Counted from the stretch's first letter, positions 7,948-17,717 are shown. The stretch is DNA of 64,000 nt from Robiginitomaculum sp. (GCA_002733605.1 NVWK01000001.1:78304-142303), one strand, 5' to 3'. Program-made: numbers and translations. The notes: generated by a model not told the origin, from the letters alone.

Positions 7948-8805
7948 ATGAATCGCACTATGATTATTGCCCAAATATCGGATTTGCATATCGGACATGA
8001 GGGCAAAGGCAAAACGTGTAAAAATACGCAACGCCTAAAAACGGTCGTCAGAACCCTCACGGAATTACGACGTAAACCGGACGTTTTAGTCATTACAGGG
8101 GATTTGGTCGAATACGGGGAAGTCTGGGCATATGAAGCCCTGAAAGAAGCTCTCTCCCCCATAGAATTCCCGATCCACATGGCCTTTGGCAATCATGACA
8201 ATCGTGAAGCCTTCAAAAAAGTCTACCCGGACACTCGCTATACGGACGGGTTTTTCCAATACACGCTCGAAGACGGGCCTGTCAGGATTATTGTTCTTGA
8301 TACGCTTGAAGAAGGCCGTCACGGCGGCAGTTTTTGCGAGACAAGAGCCTTATGGCTTGAACGGGAGCTTGACAAACAGCCAGACCGACCGACCCTGATC
8401 GCCTTGCATCACCCGCCGATAAAAACAGGCATTGGCTGGCTGAGCGCAGACCCGAGCGATGACTGGGTTAAGCGTTTAAAACACGTCATCTCCAAATATG
8501 ACAATGTCGAACATATCATGGCGGGACATATTCACCGGGCGATTTTCAAATCCTTTGCCAAGACCAGTCTGTCCGTCACGGACGCCATTGCCATACAATC
8601 AAAACTGGAACTGGCAGATATTGATCCGGATATCCCCGACGGGCGTGGCCTCTTCGTAGATTCCCGCCCCGGATTTTGTTTGCAGTATTGGGACGGAGAA
8701 AGCTTCACCACCCATTCAGGGCAATCCCCTTGTGGAAAAACGCTCATTCATTTCAATGAAAAACATTCCCATGTCGTAAAACACACTATGGATATTGGTC
8801 TTTAG
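7948..8805 (+). CDS. Metallophosphoesterase, CpdA/Icc-like phosphodiesterase
   Basis: This is a 285-residue calcineurin-like phosphoesterase. Metal-binding motifs appear in order: ISDLHIG, VITGDLVEYG, FGNHDNREAF, LHHPP and MAGHIHRA. Close relatives include the 3',5'-cAMP phosphodiesterase CpdA, so hydrolysis of a cyclic nucleotide or other phosphodiester in the cytosol is plausible. The frame is open back to 7765. I start at 7948 because the family domain begins at MIIAQISDLH. An ATG at 7960 and one at 7891 (with GGAGG 13 bases upstream) are alternatives. It follows the aceA terminator and appears to be transcribed independently. Confidence 0.75.
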   Translation: MNRTMIIAQISDLHIGHEGKGKTCKNTQRLKTVVRTLTELRRKPDVLVITGDLVEYGEVWAYEALKEALSPIEFPIHMAFGNHDNREAFKKVYPDTRYTDGFFQYTLEDGPVRIIVLDTLEEGRHGGSFCETRALWLERELDKQPDRPTLIALHHPPIKTGIGWLSADPSDDWVKRLKHVISKYDNVEHIMAGHIHRAIFKSFAKTSLSVTDAIAIQSKLELADIDPDIPDGRGLFVDSRPGFCLQYWDGESFTTHSGQSPCGKTLIHFNEKHSHVVKHTMDIGL

Positions 8806-8958
8806 AACCACTCCTTTTTCCGGCCCCGTATCCTGAATGAGCGAAGAGACCTTGCTGGACACTTGCTATGCGTGCCATATCACTCCTAACAGATACAGAC
8901 AAAGCCTCCCTTATAAATATAAGAGAAAACGGCGACCCATTCGAGAAAGCACACGATC

Positions 8959-9909
8959 ATGCAAAAACTCTTTCCCCCCATTACGCCTTATCACACATTC
9001 GAATTCCCCGTAACACCACCACATGTGCTCTATGTCGAGGAATGCGGCAATCCGGACGGGCTCCCCGTCATTTTCATTCACGGTGGCCCCGGCGTAGGCT
9101 GTTCAGAAGCAGACAGGCAGTTTTTTGATCCTCAAAAATACCGGATCATCTTGTTTGATCAAAGAGGTTCGGGACGATCCAAGCCCCTTGCCTGTCTCGA
9201 AAACAACACGACCGCCGATCTGATTTCCGACATAGAACTCATCCGCAAAACACTTAAAATCGACAAATGGGTTGTGTTCGGGGGATCATGGGGCTCGACA
9301 CTGTCCCTGCTCTATGCCCAAGCCCACCCCGCTCCTGTCATCGCCCTTATCCTGCGCGGTATTTTTCTGGCGACGAAGGCCGAGTTTGCGCACCTTTTTC
9401 AAACCGGCATGAGTAAGGTTTTCCCGCAAGAGTTTGAGCGCTTCAAAAACTTTATAGCCCCCGACAAACAAGACGATTTACTCACGGCCTATTGCGATCT
9501 CGTCACAGGCCCGGATAGGGATATGGCCCGTAAAGCCGCATATTATTATGTAGAATGGGAAGCCAATGGTGTCACCTTGGCCCCTCAGAGCGGCCTTGTT
9601 GACCCCAACAGCGAAACAGATATCGCAAACGGGATTATCGAATGCACCTATCTCGCCAATCAATGTTTCATAGAAGAAGGGCAAATTTTGAAAAATATGG
9701 ACAAAATCGCCCATATTCAAATATATATTGCCCATGGCCGCTTCGACAGTATTGTCACGCCGTCCAATGCATGGAAATTGTTCAAAGCCCACCCGAAAAC
9801 CGTCTTGAAAATCACGGACAATGCCGCCCATGCCTCACGCGAGCCAACAACAGCCTCCGCGCTTGTTGGCTATACCAATTTAGTCGCGAATCTATCTTCA
9901 AATACCTAA
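8959..9909 (+). CDS. pip: Prolyl aminopeptidase (alpha/beta hydrolase, S33)
   Basis: This is a 316-residue cytosolic alpha/beta hydrolase that removes N-terminal proline from peptides. It shows the oxyanion segment HGGPGVG, the FDQRGSGRSKP signature and the nucleophile elbow GGSWGS (Ser110). The acid is Asp in HGRFDSIV and the His is in NAAHAS. The fingerprint DQRGxGRS with GGSWGS is specific for proline iminopeptidases. The His region is AAHAS rather than the commoner AGHS. The C-terminus ends six bases before the convergent gdhA stop codon. Confidence 0.88.
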   Translation: MQKLFPPITPYHTFEFPVTPPHVLYVEECGNPDGLPVIFIHGGPGVGCSEADRQFFDPQKYRIILFDQRGSGRSKPLACLENNTTADLISDIELIRKTLKIDKWVVFGGSWGSTLSLLYAQAHPAPVIALILRGIFLATKAEFAHLFQTGMSKVFPQEFERFKNFIAPDKQDDLLTAYCDLVTGPDRDMARKAAYYYVEWEANGVTLAPQSGLVDPNSETDIANGIIECTYLANQCFIEEGQILKNMDKIAHIQIYIAHGRFDSIVTPSNAWKLFKAHPKTVLKITDNAAHASREPTTASALVGYTNLVANLSSNT

Positions 9910-9915
9910 GTCAGA

Positions 9916-11268
9916 CTAGAGCGCACCATAGGCGAGCATGGCATTGGCCACTTTATCAAAGCCGGCAATATTGGCACCCTTGAAATAGTCGACATTGCCG
10001 TCATCGCGCATACCTTTATCAACACATTTCGTGTGGATATTGGCAATGATTTTCTTCAAATGCGCATCAACCTCGTCGCGAGACCAACTCATGCGCAGGC
10101 TATTTTGGCTCATTTCGAGGCCAGATACAGCCACACCACCCGCATTGGCCGCCTTGGACGGGGCATGCATCATGGAAGACGTACGAATAATATCAATAGC
10201 CTCAGGACTGCTTGGCATATTCGCACCCTCTGAAATCGCAATGCATTCATTTTTTACAAGTGCGTGGGCATCCGCAGTCTCGATCTCGTTTTGGGTAGCA
10301 CACGGGAAGGCAAGCTCACACGGCAATGCCCATGGACGATCACCCTCGTAATATTTCGCGCCAAAGCCGGCCACACATTCGGACATCCGCCCCGAACGAT
10401 TATTTTTAAGATCCATCACCCATTCAAGGTTTTCGCGTGACATCCCGTCTTTCACATAAATCGTACCACCAGAATCAGACATGGAAATAACCTTTGCCCC
10501 TAGCTCGATAAGTTTCTCGGTGCAAAACTGGGCCACGTTGCCGGAACCGGAAACGGCACATGTTTTCCCCTTCAGGGTATCGCCTTTGGTTTCCAACATG
10601 CATTCCATCATATAGACAACGCCGTACCCGGTTGCCTCCGGACGGATGGCGCTGCCGCCAAACTCGACCCCTTTACCAGTGAGCACACCTTCGAAACGAT
10701 CTTTCAGACGTTTATATTGGCCAAACAAATAGCCGACCTCGCGACCACCAACTCCGATATCACCGGCGGGCACATCTGTGTCCGGCCCGATATACTTGGA
10801 AAGTTCCGTCATGAAAGCCTGACAAAACCGCATAATTTCACGATCCGATTTTCCTTTAGGGTTGAAATCAGCCCCACCCTTACCGCCACCAAGCGGCAAG
10901 CCGGTCAGGCTGTTTTTAAACACCTGTTCAAACGCAAGGAATTTTAGAATACTTTGTGTCACTGTCGGATGGAAGCGTATGCCGCCCTTATACGGGCCAA
11001 TGGCATTGTTTTGTTGAACGCGATAGCCCCGGTTGACCCGGATATTGCCCTCATCATCTTCCCAAACAACCCGAAAAGAGATGATCCGGTCCGGCTCTGT
11101 CATACGCTCGAGAATACGCATTTTTTTGATACGTTCATTATCACGAATATAAGGGATGATATCCATCGCCACTTCTTGAACGGCTTGATGAAACTCCGGC
11201 TCACCTGGATTACGGCGAATAACGCCTTTCATAAATGCAGCTAAATCTTTGTCTTTGATATCACTCAT
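9916..11268 (-). CDS. gdhA: NADP-specific glutamate dehydrogenase
   Basis: The enzyme interconverts 2-oxoglutarate plus ammonium and glutamate. At 450 residues it is the hexameric, short NADP type. Signatures include NNAIGPYKGGIRFHPTV, the catalytic-lysine segment LPLGGGKGGADFNP, PAGDIGVGGREVGY and the nucleotide-binding SGSGNVAQF. Its ATG overlaps the TGA of ccmI as ATGA and has an AGAGGGA ribosome site. It is therefore the last gene of a five-gene minus-strand run beginning at ccmF. The linkage of ammonium assimilation to cytochrome c maturation is unusual and may be incidental. Confidence 0.95.
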   Translation of the reverse strand: MSDIKDKDLAAFMKGVIRRNPGEPEFHQAVQEVAMDIIPYIRDNERIKKMRILERMTEPDRIISFRVVWEDDEGNIRVNRGYRVQQNNAIGPYKGGIRFHPTVTQSILKFLAFEQVFKNSLTGLPLGGGKGGADFNPKGKSDREIMRFCQAFMTELSKYIGPDTDVPAGDIGVGGREVGYLFGQYKRLKDRFEGVLTGKGVEFGGSAIRPEATGYGVVYMMECMLETKGDTLKGKTCAVSGSGNVAQFCTEKLIELGAKVISMSDSGGTIYVKDGMSRENLEWVMDLKNNRSGRMSECVAGFGAKYYEGDRPWALPCELAFPCATQNEIETADAHALVKNECIAISEGANMPSSPEAIDIIRTSSMMHAPSKAANAGGVAVSGLEMSQNSLRMSWSRDEVDAHLKKIIANIHTKCVDKGMRDDGNVDYFKGANIAGFDKVANAMLAYGAL

Positions 11269-12263
11269 AATGTCCCTCTTTTTTTATGAAGGAAGCATAC
11301 AAACTCTAAGAAATTCATAATACAATCCTGAGGGGAAATATTTTCCTCTTCACCCCAACCACTTGCAAACAAAATTCGAGTAATTGTTTCAGGTTCGTCT
11401 TTAAATGTAATTTTCATACGCGCGATCTCGGCACGCGCCTGTTCCGATTGCCCCAAGACACTGCGGGCGCGCAACAACCGTACCCATCCATCCGTATCTT
11501 TTGGATTGTCGAGTAATTTTTGAGAAAGCCCTTCGACCATGTCTTCAATCATGGCGCTTCGATCCTGTTCGCTCATTTGCGACGCCGCCTCCATATCCGC
11601 TACACTTGGGCCTGACGCACCGGATGCAGTCCCACTTTGTTGTGCAATAAATATCTTGGCCTGCTCCAACTCTACACGTGCATCGGAGTTATTATCTGTA
11701 AGTTCGACAACTCTGTTATAGGCAATAATCGCTTCATCATAACGCTTCAAACTCATCAAACTTCGCGCATATAAAACCCAGCCCTCGGCCGTATTTGCGT
11801 CCTTCTGCAACCTGCCTTCCAAACGTTTGACAAGCTGTTCAAGAGAGAGGTTGGCTTCCCCTTGCCGAGCCATTTTTTGGTTCAAAGCATCCGGCGGCGA
11901 AAGTGTTTGCAAAGCCCCTACCTGCGTTAGTTCTGGACGACCAAGCAGGATGTAAAGCCCGATAACGACACCCGAAAACACGACGAACAGGGACGACAGC
12001 AAAAGTCTGGACGGGCCAGTATCAACACCAAGCGGCTTATTTTTGCTCGCCAGCAATGCCCGTTGCAAATCATTTTTCGCCGCTTCAAGCGTACGCGTAT
12101 TCTCGCCACCCTCGGCGATTTGCGCCTCCAAGCGCTCAATTTGCGTCAGATAATCTGCCAGTTCCGTATCCTGAACTGCCTGCGGTGCCATTTTCGCGTA
12201 AAGCGGCTGTGTCACAAACAACAGCACAGCTAAAACCAATATACCCATCACCAACCAGATCAT
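11265..12263 (-). CDS. ccmI: Cytochrome c biogenesis protein CcmI
   Basis: This 332-residue inner-membrane protein presents apocytochrome c to the haem ligation complex. It starts with a membrane segment (residues about 2-22) and a coiled-coil-prone loop containing QIERLEAQIAEGG. A second membrane segment lies near residues 85-108, and a periplasmic TPR region includes EGWVLYARSLMSLKRYDEAIIAYN and DTDGWVRLLRARSVLGQ. It overlaps ccmH and gdhA by four bases each. The last 20 residues, including CIMNFLEFVCFLHKK, look unlike the TPR domain and may be a lineage-specific tail. Confidence 0.85.
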   Translation of the reverse strand: MIWLVMGILVLAVLLFVTQPLYAKMAPQAVQDTELADYLTQIERLEAQIAEGGENTRTLEAAKNDLQRALLASKNKPLGVDTGPSRLLLSSLFVVFSGVVIGLYILLGRPELTQVGALQTLSPPDALNQKMARQGEANLSLEQLVKRLEGRLQKDANTAEGWVLYARSLMSLKRYDEAIIAYNRVVELTDNNSDARVELEQAKIFIAQQSGTASGASGPSVADMEAASQMSEQDRSAMIEDMVEGLSQKLLDNPKDTDGWVRLLRARSVLGQSEQARAEIARMKITFKDEPETITRILFASGWGEEENISPQDCIMNFLEFVCFLHKKRGTL

Positions 12264-12721
12264 GAGGGAAGCTCCGTTTTTTTCATTAGATCCTGCAACT
12301 TCTGTTGCTCGTCTTCGCTCAGAGGCACAAGTTCTACGCTTTTACGGGGCCGTCGACTTTGCACCACATACCATATGAGAAACACTGCCAAAAGGCCGAG
12401 AGGCGTCACCCAAAGCAACACGGTATTGGCCTGTAAAGGCGGCTTTAACAAAACGAAATCCCCATAGCGCTCACGCATATAGGCAATCACCTCGTCGTCA
12501 CTATCCCCGGAGCGAATACGCTCGCGCACCAATACCCGCATATCCGCAGCCAAGGGTGCGTTGGAATTGTCGATAGATTGATTTTGGCAAACAACGCACC
12601 GCAGGGATTTCCCCACATGGCGAGCCCGTTGCTCAATGTCCGCCTCGCTTGGCGTTTGCGCAAATGCCAAGGCGGAAGCAATCAGACACAGTCCGAATAT
12701 CAATACAGCCCGCATTCTCAT
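12260..12721 (-). CDS. ccmH: Cytochrome c maturation thioreductase CcmH
   Basis: This is a 153-residue periplasmic membrane-anchored protein that reduces the apocytochrome CXXCH disulfide before haem attachment. A signal segment ends near AFAQ. The redox motif is Cys42-Val-Val-Cys45 in LRCVVCQNQSI, followed by the family stretch ADMRVLVRERI and YGDFVLLKPP. A C-terminal membrane helix carries LLWVTPLGLLAVFLIW. Start and stop both form ATGA overlaps, with ccmG and ccmI. Confidence 0.93.
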   Translation of the reverse strand: MRMRAVLIFGLCLIASALAFAQTPSEADIEQRARHVGKSLRCVVCQNQSIDNSNAPLAADMRVLVRERIRSGDSDDEVIAYMRERYGDFVLLKPPLQANTVLLWVTPLGLLAVFLIWYVVQSRRPRKSVELVPLSEDEQQKLQDLMKKTELPS

Positions 12722-13257
12722 GGTGCCTGCTCCAATTCCAGAACCAGGGGCTTCAAATCATGTTCCCAAATATCTTCGGTAATCGGCCCAACATGCTTAT
12801 AACGAATTTGCCCTTTTTTATCGACAATAAAACTCTCCGGCGCCCCCGTAACCCCCAGATCAATCACCAATTTACTGTCCTCGTCAAAGGCAACCCGCGT
12901 GTAGGGATTGCCGCCGCGTTCCAGCCAACGCATGCCCTTCTCCCGCGTGTCCTTCCAGTCTACGCCGAACAAGACGATCTCTTTCTCACGGGCAAGCTTC
13001 ATCAACATGCCGTGTTCCTGGCCGCACGCCACACACCATGAGCCAAAAATATTGACCAAAGTCACCTGCCCTTGCAAATCGCGATTATCCAGTATTTGCG
13101 TCTCATCAAATAAATCAGGTAGTTCAAATTGTGGAAATGGGCGATTGATCAATTGCGAAGGCAGGATACTCGGATCCTTGGTCAACCCGACGGCAAAGGC
13201 AATCCCGAGCGCCAAAAATATGAACAGGGGCAGCAGAGCTTTCAAACTGATTTTCAT
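12718..13257 (-). CDS. ccmG: Thiol:disulfide interchange protein CcmG/DsbE
   Basis: A 179-residue thioredoxin-like protein tethered to the inner membrane by an N-terminal helix (about residues 5-25). It passes reductant to CcmH or apocytochrome c in the periplasm. The active site is Cys75-Val-Ala-Cys78 in FGSWCVACGQEH; most relatives have Pro before the second Cys, so the Ala here may shift the redox potential. The cis-proline region is GVTGAPESF. It overlaps ccmF and ccmH by four bases each. Confidence 0.92.
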   Translation of the reverse strand: MKISLKALLPLFIFLALGIAFAVGLTKDPSILPSQLINRPFPQFELPDLFDETQILDNRDLQGQVTLVNIFGSWCVACGQEHGMLMKLAREKEIVLFGVDWKDTREKGMRWLERGGNPYTRVAFDEDSKLVIDLGVTGAPESFIVDKKGQIRYKHVGPITEDIWEHDLKPLVLELEQAP

Positions 13258-15167
13258 CGTTTACGCTCCCACAAAGACACAAATCCGGCCAGCGCCATCA
13301 TCAACGCCCCCAACCATATCCAGCAGACCATGGGATGGGTATACGCTCGCACGACCCAACCTTTTTCGGCATCCCCGTCCCCAATCCCGACATACAAATT
13401 CCGCATGGGGCGCACTTGAATGCCCGCCTCGGAGGTAATCATTTGCCGCACAGGATAAAAACGGCGCGCACTGTGCAAAACCGTGACAGTTTTACCGTTT
13501 TTAGTGACCCTCACATCCCCTTTCAAAAACTGATAGTTTTCTTCCTGTCCCGGGGTCATCTTCTCTAAAGTAAATTCATACCCACCAACGCTCATATGCG
13601 CACCGATTTTCAAGAGCTGAACATCCTCTTTGGCCCAAACCGACATAGACGTAATACCCGCCATAGCAATCGCCATACCCAGATGGGCAATGAAAAACCC
13701 GTAGACGGCGCCCGGTTGGGCCAGAAAACGCTGCCCCATGCCCGGCTTACCAAACCCGATTTTGCGTCCAAAGACCACGCATGTACTGACCGCAAGATAC
13801 GCCGCAACACCCATGCTGATCGCGCCCAGCACCGAACGTCCATATAAATACACCAACAACCCAACAACCGAGATCAGCAAGCCAAATTTCAATATGAGCG
13901 GACGTATGTTAGCCCAACTATCCTGCCGCCATTTCATCAAAGGCCCAACACCCATAAACCCGATCAACACCACCATAATCGGCGCAAAAGTTGCGTCAAA
14001 ATACGGGGCGCCTACCGAAATTTTATCATTGGAAAATGTCTCGACGATCAAAGGATAGAACGTCCCTAAAAACACGGTTACCGTCGCCGCAATCAACAGC
14101 AGGTTATTGAGAACCAACCCGCCTTCTTTGGAAATTAAAGTAAACCCCGGCCCGCCGCGCAACACATGTGCCCTGACCGCATACAGGCTCAAAGCCCCGC
14201 CCGTCGCAATCACCAACAAAACCAGAATAAACACCCCTCGCGCCGGATCAACGGCAAAAGAATGTACACTGGTCAATACACCGGAACGCACAACAAATGT
14301 CCCGATCAGGCTGAGCGAAAAGGCGGTGATCCCCAACAGGATTGTCCAGTTCGCCATGCTGTGCCGTTTGCCCAGCACCATAAGCGAATGCAACAACGCC
14401 GTCCCGACCAACCAGGGCAGAAAGGCCACGTTCTCAACAGGGTCCCAACCCCACCAGCCGCCCCAGCCAAGCTCGTAATAAGCCCACACACTGCCCATCG
14501 TAATACCGATGGTCAGGAAACACCACGCGATCAATACCCATGGCCGCAGCCAGCGTGCCCACACCGCGTCCACTCGTCCTTCGATCAACGCTGCAACTGA
14601 AAACGAAAACGCCATAGAAAACCCGACATAGCCCAAATACAAAAACGGTGGATGAAAGGCCAGCCCGGGGTCTTGCAAAAGCGGGTTCAACCCCTGCCCA
14701 TTTATCGGCACAGGATTAAGCCGTAAAAACGGATTGGAGGTAAACAGGATAAAGGCCAAAAACCCGACCCCGATCATGCCCTGCACCGCCAACGCCCGCG
14801 CTTTCAAACTGGCAGGCAAAGTCTTGCCAAACACCGGAACACAGGCCCCAAAAACACTGAGCATCAGCACCCAAAGCAACATCGAGCCTTCATGATTACC
14901 CCATACCCCACTAATTTTGTAGAGCAATGGTTTATCCGTATGGGAGTTAAAAGCTGCCAGCTGCACCGAAAAATCAGAATTGATAAAAATCAACGTCAAC
15001 GCACTAAATGCGCTCAGCACGAGAATGAATTGCGCCAGTGCCGCCCGATCCGCAAACGCCATCAACCGTGCGTCCCGCCGCGCGGCTCCCACCATAGGCA
15101 GTACGGATTGCGCCCCTGCAATAAGCAGTGCCAAAATCAGCGTAATCTGTCCAAATTCTGCAATCAT
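13254..15167 (-). CDS. ccmF: Haem lyase CcmF
   Basis: This is a 637-residue polytopic inner-membrane subunit of the System I cytochrome c haem lyase. The tryptophan-rich WWD signature is present as GWGGWWGWDPVENV, and conserved His residues occur in HEGSMLLW and FHPPFLYLG. The length matches the family (about 630-660). It heads the minus-strand ccmFGHI run. ccmE and ccmABCD, which System I also needs, are not in this window. The 226 bases upstream, shared with the divergent M1 peptidase gene, should hold its promoter. Confidence 0.95.
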   Translation of the reverse strand: MIAEFGQITLILALLIAGAQSVLPMVGAARRDARLMAFADRAALAQFILVLSAFSALTLIFINSDFSVQLAAFNSHTDKPLLYKISGVWGNHEGSMLLWVLMLSVFGACVPVFGKTLPASLKARALAVQGMIGVGFLAFILFTSNPFLRLNPVPINGQGLNPLLQDPGLAFHPPFLYLGYVGFSMAFSFSVAALIEGRVDAVWARWLRPWVLIAWCFLTIGITMGSVWAYYELGWGGWWGWDPVENVAFLPWLVGTALLHSLMVLGKRHSMANWTILLGITAFSLSLIGTFVVRSGVLTSVHSFAVDPARGVFILVLLVIATGGALSLYAVRAHVLRGGPGFTLISKEGGLVLNNLLLIAATVTVFLGTFYPLIVETFSNDKISVGAPYFDATFAPIMVVLIGFMGVGPLMKWRQDSWANIRPLILKFGLLISVVGLLVYLYGRSVLGAISMGVAAYLAVSTCVVFGRKIGFGKPGMGQRFLAQPGAVYGFFIAHLGMAIAMAGITSMSVWAKEDVQLLKIGAHMSVGGYEFTLEKMTPGQEENYQFLKGDVRVTKNGKTVTVLHSARRFYPVRQMITSEAGIQVRPMRNLYVGIGDGDAEKGWVVRAYTHPMVCWIWLGALMMALAGFVSLWERKR

Positions 15168-15393
15168 TCTTGGTCCTTACCCTATTTGCAGTCCTCTTAT
15201 ACGCCCCTGCATTCGCTCTACAATGCTAAACCGATGTCAGACTCCGTTTTATCTGCGACACCTATCGCATATAGCGATCCTGCCCTAGTACAAACTGGGT
15301 TTCAATGAGACACATCTGCCATTTTGTCTTTCATCACGCTTTACCTCTCCGCCTCCCTTGGTTAGGGTGCGGCAAAATTATGGAGACCTTGAA

Positions 15394-17298
15394 ATGCGCT
15401 TTTTTAAACCAGCCTTACTCACAGCCACAGCCCTGACCCTTGCGTTAGGCGCGTGTTCTGCACCAACACCCGAAACGCAGGCACCGGCCATCGAACAAAC
15501 TATCCAAAAAATCATCAAACATGACAAATTCACCTACGCGAATTACGATCAGGTACAAGTGACACATCTCGATCTTGATCTGGATGTTAAATTTGACGAA
15601 AAAGTCCTCGACGGCATGGCCACACTTGATTTCAAACGGATCGTTGAAGGCAGCACCGAGCTTGTTCTCGATAGCCGCAACCTTCTCGTCAAAGCCGTCG
15701 CTATCGAAAATGCGGACGGGGAATGGACACCGGCAGATTACACATTGGGCGAAGCGGATGCAGCGTTTGGCTCCCGGTTTTCGATCAATATCGGTGAAAC
15801 CGCTACCAAAGTCCGCATTGGCTACCGTACCAGCCCCGACGCAGAGGGCCTGCAATGGCTATCGCCTGCGCAAACTGCGGGTAAGAAACACCCTTATCTG
15901 TTCTCGCAAGCCCAAACCATAAACGCCCGTACAATGGCTCCCCTGCAAGACACACCAGCCGTACGGATCACCTACACGGCGACATTGCGCACCCCGCCAG
16001 AGCTTCTGGCCCTGATGAGTGCGGAGCAGGACACAGGCCCAATCGACGGCGAATACCACTTCTCAATGCCGCAACCCATCCCGTCCTATTTGCTCGCGAT
16101 CGCAGTTGGCGACATAAAGTTCAAAGCCATCAATGATCATATCGGTGTCTACGCCGAGCAATATATTCTGGATGCATCTGCGGCGGAATTCGAAGACACC
16201 CCCCTCATGGAGCAATCCAATGCCAAGCTTTATGGCCCTTACCGCTGGGGACGCTATGATTTGATCGTGCTCCCGCCCAGCTTCCCGTTTGGCGGCATGG
16301 AAAACCCGCGCCTGTCGTTCATGACCCCGACCTTGATCGCCGGAGATAAAAGCCTGACCAATGTTGTCGCCCACGAGCTTGCCCATTCTTGGTCCGGCAA
16401 TCTGGTCACAAATTCCAACTGGCGCGATGCGTGGCTCAATGAAGGCTTCACATCCTATGTTGAAAACCGGGTGATGGAAGATTTATACGGCAAAGACCGC
16501 GCCGTGATGGAACAAGCCCTCAGCCTGGAAGATTTAAAACGTGACATCGCCGATGCCGCACGTCCCGAACTGACCCAGCTTAAACTTCCTGTGGATATGG
16601 CCCATCCTGATGATGCGTTTTCTCAAGTCGCCTATGTCAAAGGACAATTCTTCCTGATGTTCCTTGAACAGCGGTTCGGACGCGCCAATTTCGATGCATT
16701 TTTGAAACAGTATTTCGACCATTTCGCCTTCCAGAGCATAACGACAGAGGACTTCATCACCTATTTACACGATGAGCTACATGTTAAAAACCCTGACGCA
16801 CTCACAAAAGAAGAGCTAAATGAATGGGTCTACCAGCCGGGCCTGCCTGCAACGGCCGCCGATCCACAATCCTCTGCATTTGAGAATGTGAGTGCCCAGC
16901 AAGCAAAATGGCTAAAAGGCGACACATCCGCTGCAAATATTGAAACAGCAGGCTGGTCAACCCATGAATGGCTTCATTTCTTGAACAACTTACCATCCGG
17001 CCTGAGCCAAGCCCAATTTGCCGAGCTTGACGCCGCCTTCAGCCTGACCGGAACGCAAAACGCGGAAACAGCCTTCGCATGGTATATGCAGACAATTCAG
17101 GGCGGCTATGCCCCTGCAACGAATGCACTTGAAAGCTTCCTGATGAGTGTGGGGCGTGGCAAGTTCATTTATCGTTTGTACAACGCATTAAACCAAAACG
17201 GACAGTCCGAGTGGGCCCAAGATGTATTTTCTCGCGCCAAACCCGGTTATCATCCGATTGCCCAGCGCCGTATAAGTGACATTTTAAGCCCAAAATAG
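15394..17298 (+). CDS. M1-family metallo-aminopeptidase, lipoprotein (leukotriene A4 hydrolase-like)
   Basis: A 634-residue zinc aminopeptidase. The zinc site is HELAH (His327, His331) with Glu350 nineteen residues after the second His, and the substrate-binding motif is GGMENPRL. A C-terminal helical domain of the leukotriene A4 hydrolase type follows. The chosen ATG at 15394 has GGAGA nine bases upstream. It opens a signal peptide ending in LALGACS, a lipobox, so the mature enzyme is probably lipid-anchored and periplasmic, facing either membrane. The frame is open 12 codons further upstream, but that start lacks a signal sequence. The gene stands alone. Confidence 0.9.
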   Translation: MRFFKPALLTATALTLALGACSAPTPETQAPAIEQTIQKIIKHDKFTYANYDQVQVTHLDLDLDVKFDEKVLDGMATLDFKRIVEGSTELVLDSRNLLVKAVAIENADGEWTPADYTLGEADAAFGSRFSINIGETATKVRIGYRTSPDAEGLQWLSPAQTAGKKHPYLFSQAQTINARTMAPLQDTPAVRITYTATLRTPPELLALMSAEQDTGPIDGEYHFSMPQPIPSYLLAIAVGDIKFKAINDHIGVYAEQYILDASAAEFEDTPLMEQSNAKLYGPYRWGRYDLIVLPPSFPFGGMENPRLSFMTPTLIAGDKSLTNVVAHELAHSWSGNLVTNSNWRDAWLNEGFTSYVENRVMEDLYGKDRAVMEQALSLEDLKRDIADAARPELTQLKLPVDMAHPDDAFSQVAYVKGQFFLMFLEQRFGRANFDAFLKQYFDHFAFQSITTEDFITYLHDELHVKNPDALTKEELNEWVYQPGLPATAADPQSSAFENVSAQQAKWLKGDTSAANIETAGWSTHEWLHFLNNLPSGLSQAQFAELDAAFSLTGTQNAETAFAWYMQTIQGGYAPATNALESFLMSVGRGKFIYRLYNALNQNGQSEWAQDVFSRAKPGYHPIAQRRISDILSPK

Positions 17299-17487
17299 GG
17301 GAAAACGGGGCAAAACAGCCCCCAAAATGAACCTAAGATAAACACATTTGAATTGTGGCGGAAATGGGGCGGCGCCGTTCAGCCAGCGTTCAACGCGCGC
17401 CCCTATATCTAGACTTGCGTGCGTCCCCGCTGTCCATTCTCCCCCTCGAGATTGGTTGCACAAAATGTAACTGGCAGCACACGTAGC

Positions 17488-17534
17488 AAGGCGGATGAAG
17501 ACTGTTTTCTCTCTCTCACAGTCTTCTCCGCTTT
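17488..17534 (+). terminator. Long hairpin, candidate terminator
   Basis: GCGGATGAAGACTG (17491-17504) pairs with CAGTCTTCTCCGC (17519-17531) over 13 pairs with one bulged T. A/T and G/T pairs extend it outward to 17488/17534. A pyrimidine-rich 14-base loop separates the arms and a T-rich TTTGTCTTTTC follows. It could end read-through from the M1 peptidase gene, though it is 190 bases past the stop. Confidence 0.4.
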
Positions 17535-17601
17535 GTCTTTTCTACATATGTGGTTTCCACGCCTTGCCCACACATATGAGTTTTATTACACACCCTCCAT
17601 T

Positions 17602-17640
17602 CCGCTCATACCCACGAACGTGGGTATCCAGTACTTTGGG
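17602..17640. repeat. Dispersed palindromic element, copy 1
   Basis: CCGCTCAT is followed by ATACCCACG (17608-17616) and its exact complement CGTGGGTAT (17619-17627), then CCAG. Copies with the same flanks but different, still complementary, stems lie at 24671-24697 and 35281-35403. Confidence 0.6.
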
Positions 17641-17699
17641 CAATATGATAGGCAAAGTGTTGCTTCGCCCCTCACCCAATGCGCGGATAAAGACCTAGC

Positions 17700-17717
17700 T
17701 CCCCGATGTCTCGGGGA
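17700..17717 (-). terminator. Hairpin just after the VOC gene, possible terminator
   Basis: TCCCCGA and TCGGGGA form a perfect 7-base stem with a 4-base loop, six bases past the VOC stop codon on the minus strand. There is no clean T run, so termination is uncertain. Confidence 0.35.
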
